Assembly: GCA_035548055.1 (NCBI GenBank)
Contig: DASZTL010000002.1
Span: 53,525-117,524 of the forward strand
Reading direction: 5' to 3'
Source: DASZTV01 sp035548055
Lineage (GTDB): Bacteria; Actinomycetota; Actinomycetes; JAFAQI01
Length of the DNA: 64,000 nucleotides
Part shown: positions 58,397 through 64,000 of the stretch, piece by piece
How positions within the stretch are numbered: the first letter of the stretch is position 1
How the letters are laid out: the number at the start of each line of letters is the position of its first letter
Position numbers and translations under genes: made by a program
The notes under the pieces: model-generated
Database searches by the model: none
Seen by the model: only the letters and a program-made list of their open reading frames with translations
What the model was told of the DNA's origin: nothing

Positions 58397-59002
58397 ATGG
58401 CAACGATTGCGGAGTTCTGGTTTGACACGCTATGTCCGTGGGCCTGGCTGACATCGCGCTGGATGGTCGAGGTCGAGCAGGTCCGCGACGTGACGGTGCG
58501 CTGGCGCCCGATGAGTCTCGCCCTCCTCAATGAAGGTCGCGACCTGCCCGAGGACTACGTCGCCCAGATCGCCCTGGGTTGGGGGCCGATGCGGGTGTGT
58601 GCGGCCGCGGAACAGGCGCATGGTCCCGATGTCCTTGGGCCGCTCTACACGGCGCTGGGCACCCGCTTCCATCCCGAGCAGCTCCCGAAGGACCGTCCCA
58701 CCATCGAGGCAGCGATCGCGGAGACGGGATTGCCGGCCGAGCTCGCGGACGCAATCGACGACCCGTCGTACGACGACGCCGTGCGCGCCTCGCACGACGA
58801 AGGGATGGCGCTGGTCGGCAAGGACGTCGGTACGCCGATCATCCGGGTCGATGGTGGCGCAGCGTTCTTCGGACCGGTGGTGACGCCTAGCCCTCAGGGC
58901 GAGGTGGCCGGCCGGCTGTGGGACGGCTTCGTGCTGATCGCGGCAACGCCGGGCGTCTACGAGATCAAGCGCACCAGGGACGTGCGGCCCAGCTTCGAAT
59001 AG
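58397..59002 (+). CDS. Rv2466c-like DsbA-family protein with a single-Cys active site
   Basis: The 201-residue protein has a thioredoxin-fold core with the DsbA-type helical insert. Rv2466c, as I recall it, is a mycothiol-dependent reductase with active site CPWC. Here the motif is CPWA (Cys13, Ala16 in DTLCPWAWLTSRWM), so the resolving Cys is lost, consistent with a monothiol mechanism. Other family segments: VRWRPMSLALLNEGRDLPED, MRVCAAAEQAHGPDVLGPLY, DVGTPIIRVDGGAAFFGPVV with the cis-Pro, and KRTRDVRPSFE at the end. It acts in the cytosol. ATG at 58397 follows TAAAGT by 7 nt. Confidence 0.92.
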   Translation: MATIAEFWFDTLCPWAWLTSRWMVEVEQVRDVTVRWRPMSLALLNEGRDLPEDYVAQIALGWGPMRVCAAAEQAHGPDVLGPLYTALGTRFHPEQLPKDRPTIEAAIAETGLPAELADAIDDPSYDDAVRASHDEGMALVGKDVGTPIIRVDGGAAFFGPVVTPSPQGEVAGRLWDGFVLIAATPGVYEIKRTRDVRPSFE

Positions 59003-59019
59003 CGACCAGTTCGCCTTTT

Positions 59020-59122
59020 GCGCGATCCTCCACGAAGTAGCACATGTTGCCCGTCTCGAATCGGACAACGACCCCAGAAGTGGCTCGCGCGACGTACTTC
59101 ATGTGCTACTTCGTGGTCGCGC
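59020..59122. repeat. Long inverted repeat between convergent genes
   Basis: Perfect 17-bp arms CCACGAAGTAGCACATG (59030-59046) and its reverse complement (59100-59116) enclose 53 nt. Six more complementary bases (GCGCGA/TCGCGC) flank them with a 4-nt bulge on the left. The element fills the gap between the DsbA-like and HAD genes. It may act as a two-way terminator or be a repeat remnant; there is no T-run typical of an intrinsic terminator. Confidence 0.7.
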
Positions 59123-59719
59123 TTAGTTGAGCGCGCGGTCCACCGCCGCGCGGGCTTCGGCGACACCGCGGACGGTCTCGGCGCGCAGGCCGGCGGCGAG
59201 CGCCCCGTCGACGTTGATCTGGTTGTCGTCGACGAAGAAGACCTGCTCGGGCTCGACGCCGAGCGTTTCGACGACGTGGTGGAACACCTCGGCGTCCGGC
59301 TTGATCAGGCCGAGCTGGAACGAGGTGAAGATGTGGTCGAAGCGCTTGACCAGCGGCCAATCGGAGACAGCGCGCTCCCAGTGAACGGCATTCATGTTCG
59401 ACAACATCGCGACGCATACCCGCTCGGCGGTTTCCGCGACCAGCTCTTCCGCGCCGGCGTACGGCTCTTGCACCCAGTCGCCGAAGCGGGCGAGAAACTC
59501 GGGACCCGACATGGGCAGCCCCCACTCGCCCACCATTCCCTCGGCGAACTCCTCGGGACCGCACTGGCCGCGTTCGAACCGCCGGACCCAGTCGCAGCCG
59601 AGCCACCGCTGCCACAGCTCCTCGTCGGAGGCGATGCCCGCCAGCTCGCGCATGGTCGCCACGCCGCTGAACTCGGCGAGGACGCCGCCGAGGTCGAAGA
59701 CGACGGCTTCAACGGTCAC
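59123..59719 (-). CDS. HAD-family hydrolase
   Basis: The 198-residue protein has the HAD subfamily IA pattern: the nucleophile motif VVFDLGGVLAEF, motif II CVAMLSNMNAVHWERA, motif III Lys in LGLIKPDAEVFHHV, and motif IV FFVDDNQINVDGALAAGL. The alpha-helical cap lies between residues 15 and 85. It would remove phosphate from a small metabolite, or act as a haloacid-dehalogenase-like enzyme; the first motif Asp-Leu-Gly-Gly is seen in phosphatases of the YihX type. GTG at 59719 follows TAGCGT by 6 nt. It is divergent from the aldehyde dehydrogenase gene. Confidence 0.92.
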   Translation of the reverse strand: MTVEAVVFDLGGVLAEFSGVATMRELAGIASDEELWQRWLGCDWVRRFERGQCGPEEFAEGMVGEWGLPMSGPEFLARFGDWVQEPYAGAEELVAETAERVCVAMLSNMNAVHWERAVSDWPLVKRFDHIFTSFQLGLIKPDAEVFHHVVETLGVEPEQVFFVDDNQINVDGALAAGLRAETVRGVAEARAAVDRALN

Positions 59720-59725
59720 CTCGTG

Positions 59726-59731
59726 ACGCTA
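59726..59731 (-). promoter_or_regulatory. Leaderless -10 box for HAD gene
   Basis: On the minus strand TAGCGT lies 6 nt before GTG 59719. Confidence 0.5.
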
Positions 59732-59761
59732 GCCGGACTGGGCTAATCGAAACCTGCGGCA

Positions 59762-59767
59762 TACGCT
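59762..59767 (+). promoter_or_regulatory. Leaderless -10 box for aldehyde dehydrogenase
   Basis: TACGCT lies 6 nt before ATG 59774. It is the same hexamer as before the monooxygenase-esterase fusion at 27 kb. Confidence 0.5.
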
Positions 59768-59773
59768 CAGCCC

Positions 59774-61195
<1,422 letters not shown>

Positions 61196-61198
61196 CGG

Positions 61199-61678
61199 AT
61201 GAAGGTCTACATCGGGTCCGACCATGCCGGTTGGACGTTGAAGGCACGCCTGCTCGAACGCCTGCCGGAGCTCGGCCATGAGGTCGAGGACTGCGGTCCG
61301 TTCGAGCTGCGCGACTCCGACGACTACCCGCCGTACTGCCTCCTCGTCGGGACAAAAGTCGTCGCGGACCCGGGAAGCCTCGGCATCGTGATCGGCGGAT
61401 CCGGCAACGGCGAGGCGATCGCGGCGAACAAAGTCCCTGGCGTGCGCTGCGCCCTGGCGTTCAGCGAGGAGACCGCCAAGCTCGGTCGAGAGCACAACGA
61501 CGCGAACGTGCTGAGCCTCGGCGCCCGGATGTACGACGAGGACGCTGCGGTGAGCTTCGCCGAGGCGTTCCTCGCCGAGCCGTTCAGCAACGCCGAGCGG
61601 CACGTCAGGCGCATCGCGCTGTTGACCGGCTACGAGCGGACCGGCGAGCTGCCGCCTCGGCGCGAGGACTCCCCATGA
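61199..61678 (+). CDS. rpiB: Ribose-5-phosphate isomerase B family protein
   Basis: The 159-residue protein matches RpiB: MKVYIGSDHAGWTLKARLLE, GHEVEDCGPF, YPPYCLLVGTKVVADPGSLG, IVIGGSGNGEAIAANKVPGV, REHNDANVLSLGARM. The Asp-His pair in GSDHAG and the GGSGNGE loop form the active site, which interconverts ribose 5-phosphate and ribulose 5-phosphate in the pentose-phosphate pathway. The mycobacterial homologue is Rv2465c, whose place relative to pepN and the DsbA-like gene is kept here apart from the inserted HAD and ALDH genes. It is coupled to the ALDH stop. Confidence 0.95.
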   Translation: MKVYIGSDHAGWTLKARLLERLPELGHEVEDCGPFELRDSDDYPPYCLLVGTKVVADPGSLGIVIGGSGNGEAIAANKVPGVRCALAFSEETAKLGREHNDANVLSLGARMYDEDAAVSFAEAFLAEPFSNAERHVRRIALLTGYERTGELPPRREDSP

Positions 61679-61692
61679 TCAGGAGCGCCGAC

Positions 61693-61698
61693 TAAGGT
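61693..61698 (+). promoter_or_regulatory. Leaderless -10 box for PP2C gene
   Basis: TAAGGT lies 9 nt before ATG 61708, slightly further than the other boxes. Confidence 0.4.
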
Positions 61699-61707
61699 CG
61701 CGGAGAT

Positions 61708-62814
61708 ATGGGGCAGCCGCAGGTCGGCGGCGTGAGCGTCGCAGAGCGAGCCCGGCGAAGGCTAGGCGTGCTCTCGGCGCCGGAGTCGCCGCGCAATCGC
61801 GCGCTCGCCCTTGTCGGCGTGCTCGCGCTGACCGGTGTCGCCCTCTATCTCAACGTCCAGTTGGGCCCGGTCGCGTTCCCGGCGCTGACCGTGGTCGTGG
61901 CGGTGATCCTGGGCGGCCTGCTGCTCGAGCCGATCCCGTTGTCCACCGTCATCGCCGGGGCCTTCGCCGTTGTCCTCGCCGAGAACATCGGCGTCGGGCA
62001 GAGCACGATCCGGCCGGGCTCGTACATCGTCCTGCTGATCGTTTCGGCGATCGCCCTCAAGCAATCGAGCGACCGGCAGCGGCTCGGGCTGTCCGCCGGT
62101 CGCGGTGAAGCCATGTTGCTCGAGCTGCGTGACCGGCTTTGGCTGCAGGGCGACCTGCCTCCGCTTCCGCCGGGCTGGAACGCCGAGGTCGAGCAGCAGT
62201 CGGCCGGCGGCGCCAGCTTCGGCGGCGACTTCCTGCTCTCGGCGTTGACCGACAGCGGTCGCACCCTGGAGCTGGTCCTCGTGGACGTCTCGGGCAAGGG
62301 CCTCGACGCTGGGACCCGTGCTCTCACGCTCTCCGGAGCCCTCGGCGGCTTGCTCGGTGCCGTCTCGCCGGAGCGGTTCTTCGCCGCCGCGAACGAGTAC
62401 TTGATTCGCCAGGAGTGGGATGAGGGGTTCGCGACGGCGTTGCACCTGACGCTGGAGCTGAGCAGCGGCAAGTACCGCATCACCAACGCGGGACACCTGC
62501 CTGCGGTGCACTACTCCGGTGGCGCCGGCACCTGGCAGGTTCTCGAGCCGCCGGGCACCGTGCTGGGGCTGCTGGCGGACGGGGAGTTCGGTGCCGTCGA
62601 CGGCGAGCTCGGGCCCTACGACGCGCTCCTGCTCTACACGGATGGGCTCGTCGAGGTGCCAGGTCGTGACCTGGCGATGGGGATCGACCGCCTGGTCGGT
62701 GCCGCCGAGCGGCTGATCCCGCGAGGCTTCGACGGCGGTGCCCGTCGACTCCTCGATGAGGCTTCGCCCGACGCCTCGGATGACCGGGCGCTAGTCCTGA
62801 TCTGGCGGACCTAG
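61708..62814 (+). CDS. Membrane PP2C-type (SpoIIE-like) phosphatase
   Basis: The 368-residue protein has four hydrophobic segments in residues 28-120 (LALVGVLALTGVALYLNV, FPALTVVVAVILGGLLL, STVIAGAFAVVLAENIGV, SYIVLLIVSAIALKQ) and then a SpoIIE/PP2C domain: GGASFGGDFLLSALTD, LVLVDVSGKGLDAGTRALTL, ITNAGHLPAVHYSG, GPYDALLLYTDGLVEVPG and SDDRALVLIW. The Asp residues in these motifs bind metal. It would dephosphorylate an anti-anti-sigma or similar protein and so link a membrane signal to gene expression; no sensor domain or partner kinase is nearby. Its stop overlaps that of the DUF1330 gene. Confidence 0.9.
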   Translation: MGQPQVGGVSVAERARRRLGVLSAPESPRNRALALVGVLALTGVALYLNVQLGPVAFPALTVVVAVILGGLLLEPIPLSTVIAGAFAVVLAENIGVGQSTIRPGSYIVLLIVSAIALKQSSDRQRLGLSAGRGEAMLLELRDRLWLQGDLPPLPPGWNAEVEQQSAGGASFGGDFLLSALTDSGRTLELVLVDVSGKGLDAGTRALTLSGALGGLLGAVSPERFFAAANEYLIRQEWDEGFATALHLTLELSSGKYRITNAGHLPAVHYSGGAGTWQVLEPPGTVLGLLADGEFGAVDGELGPYDALLLYTDGLVEVPGRDLAMGIDRLVGAAERLIPRGFDGGARRLLDEASPDASDDRALVLIWRT

Positions 62815-63170
62815 CTCGGTTCGCAGGCGATCAAGCGGGAATCGAGCAGCGCGTTCGTTCGTAGTGCCGTGGCTTCGTGGTAGTCCGGGATGCGCAGCAT
62901 CTGGAGGAACGCCTCCTTGCTCGGATAGCGCACCACGAGCACAAGGTCCCACTCGCCGTCCTCACCGATCACGACCTGTCGCGCGTCGCCTCGGAACAGC
63001 ACCTCGCCGCCGACCTGACTGAGATACGGGTCCGCCGACTCGAGGTACGCCGCGTACGACTCCCGACCGCCGTCCGGCTTGAAGCGGAGCAGGTTCAACA
63101 TCACGATCGGCCCGTTCAGCTCGCTCGTGGCGAGGGCCTTGATCTGCGCGCCGGTCGGATCGATCGCCAT
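62811..63170 (-). CDS. DUF1330 family protein
   Basis: The 119-residue protein has the dimeric ferredoxin-like DUF1330 pattern: PIVMLNLLRFKPDGGRESYA, AAYLESADPYLSQVGGEVLF, LVLVVRYPSKEAFLQMLRIP, DYHEATALRTNALLDSRLIA. No catalytic set is known. ATG at 63170 is chosen because the open frame upstream only reads the CoA-transferase gene in another phase. It begins 5 nt after the stop of that gene and is probably in its operon; the two often occur together with lipid-degradation genes, so a small ligand-binding or monooxygenase-like role is possible. Confidence 0.88.
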   Translation of the reverse strand: MAIDPTGAQIKALATSELNGPIVMLNLLRFKPDGGRESYAAYLESADPYLSQVGGEVLFRGDARQVVIGEDGEWDLVLVVRYPSKEAFLQMLRIPDYHEATALRTNALLDSRLIACEPS

Positions 63171-63175
63171 GCGGG

Positions 63176-64000
63176 TCAGCCCTGCGCCTCGCCCTGTACG
63201 ACGACGCCGGCTTCCACCAACCGGTCGACCTCGCTCTTGTCGACACCCCAGTCGGTGAGTGCTGCGACGGTGTCGGTCCCCGGGTGCTTCGGCGGCCCGG
63301 CGATGCGCCCGGGCGTGCGCGAGAACCGCGGCGCCGGCGCCGGGTTGGTGACCCCGCCCATCTCGACCAACGTTCCGCGCGCGACCAGGTGCGGGTCGCT
63401 CTTCGCCTCGGACAACCACCTCACGGGGGCGACGCAGGCGTCGACCCCGTCGAAGACCGCGGCCCACTCGTCGCGGGTCTTCGTGGCGAACTTCTCGGTG
63501 AGCATCTCGCGCATCCTCGGCCAGGCGGCGTGGTCGCCCTGGGCGGGCAGGTCGGCGAGCTCGAGCGTCTGCTTCAGCGTCTCGTAGAACTGCGGCTCGA
63601 TCGCGCCGACCGACATGTACTCGCCGTCCGAGCACTTGTACGTGTCGTAGTAGGGGGCGCCGCCGTCGAGCAGGCTGCTGCCGCGGGCGTCGGGCATCAT
63701 TCCGGCACTGGCCTGGCCGTGCGCCATCGACAGCAGGCTGGAAACCCCGTCGACCATGGCGACGTCGATGACCTGGCCCTCGCCGCTGCTCTGCCGCTCG
63801 AGCAGCGCCGCGAGGACACCCATCACGCAGAACATCGAACCGCCACCGAAGTCGGCGACCAGGTTGAGCGGCGGCACCGGCTTGCGGTCCTTCTCGCCGA
63901 TCGCCGCGATGGCGCCCGTGATGGACGCGTAGTTGATGTCGTGACCGACCCGGTCGGCGAGCGGCCCTTCCTGGCCCCATCCCGTCATCCGCGCATAGAC
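63176..64000 (-). CDS. CoA-transferase family III / alpha-methylacyl-CoA racemase, partial
   Basis: The gene runs into the window from the right edge, so the N-terminus and start are missing; 274 residues are seen. The segments ARMTGWGQEGPLADRVGHDI, NYASITGAIAAIG, LNLVADFGGGSMFCVMGVLA and IDVAMVDGVSSLLSMAHGQA are those of the Amacr/Mcr branch of CoA-transferase family III, with the catalytic His in GHD and Asp in VADFGGG. This branch epimerises 2-methylacyl-CoA during breakdown of sterols and branched fatty acids, which fits the lipid-degradation genes in the window. It precedes the DUF1330 gene by 5 nt. Confidence 0.9.
   Translation of the reverse strand, partial: VYARMTGWGQEGPLADRVGHDINYASITGAIAAIGEKDRKPVPPLNLVADFGGGSMFCVMGVLAALLERQSSGEGQVIDVAMVDGVSSLLSMAHGQASAGMMPDARGSSLLDGGAPYYDTYKCSDGEYMSVGAIEPQFYETLKQTLELADLPAQGDHAAWPRMREMLTEKFATKTRDEWAAVFDGVDACVAPVRWLSEAKSDPHLVARGTLVEMGGVTNPAPAPRFSRTPGRIAGPPKHPGTDTVAALTDWGVDKSEVDRLVEAGVVVQGEAQG

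Overview
The window is 64 kb of high-G+C DNA that reads as the chromosome of an actinomycete. The evidence is gene content (SCO6745-family protein, DUF4395, DUF5130, a CtaJ-type oxidase subunit, an Rv2466c-type mycothiol-linked thioredoxin-fold protein, group II haemoglobin GlbO) and a block from about 45.9 to 61.7 kb with the same gene set and relative strands I recall for Mycobacterium tuberculosis Rv2478c-Rv2465c (ssb-like, ettA, glbO, HNH, ctaJ/DUF5130, pepN, DsbA-like, rpiB). The species cannot be named from the sequence. I see no insertion sequences, prophage, CRISPR array or rRNA. Two tRNA genes are present (His-GTG and Arg-TCT).

Layout. 0-9 kb: a lipoprotein cut by the left edge, DUF2237 and DUF1206 proteins, an alkylsulfatase-like metallo-beta-lactamase-fold enzyme paired with an SCO6745-family protein, a fatty-acid desaturase coupled to a methyltransferase, and a coupled TetR / PF10118 / flavin monooxygenase operon. 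9-16.7 kb (minus): a frameshifted alpha/beta hydrolase, then an operon of an unrecognised wall-facing membrane protein, a membrane-anchored solute-binding protein and a single 1235-residue polypeptide carrying both permease and both ATPase domains of a branched-chain-amino-acid-type ABC importer. 16.8-22.4 kb: DUF4395, a nitronate monooxygenase, a cysteine-rich secreted protein, and a GntR(YtrA)-ABC-permease operon starting at a perfect palindrome. 22.4-35.3 kb: many exported or hydrolytic enzymes (CocE/S15-type hydrolase, secreted esterase, a Baeyer-Villiger-type monooxygenase fused to an HSL-type esterase, a beta-helix protein, a Tat-exported DyP-like protein, two more hydrolases). 35.3-37.7 kb: tRNA-His beside orn, and tRNA-Arg followed by a membrane class III cyclase. 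37.7-42.5 kb: a conventional five-gene liv operon, functionally parallel to the fused one. 42.6-45.7 kb: thioesterase, phosphotransferase and two SDR genes. 45.9-61.7 kb: the mycobacteria-like block with several added genes. 61.7-64 kb: a membrane PP2C phosphatase, DUF1330 and a CoA-transferase family III gene cut by the right edge.

Two themes link the genes. First, the content points to uptake and catabolism of lipids, ketones, esters, sulfate esters and amino-acid-like solutes, with many secreted hydrolases. Second, transcription looks strongly leaderless: at fifteen starts a TANNNT hexamer lies 6-9 nt before an ATG or GTG, while other genes rely on ATGA/GTGA/TTGA stop-start overlaps or clear AGGAGG sites. 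Two ORFs begin at or within 1 nt of a tRNA 3' end. All functions are inferred from sequence features; no database search was run.
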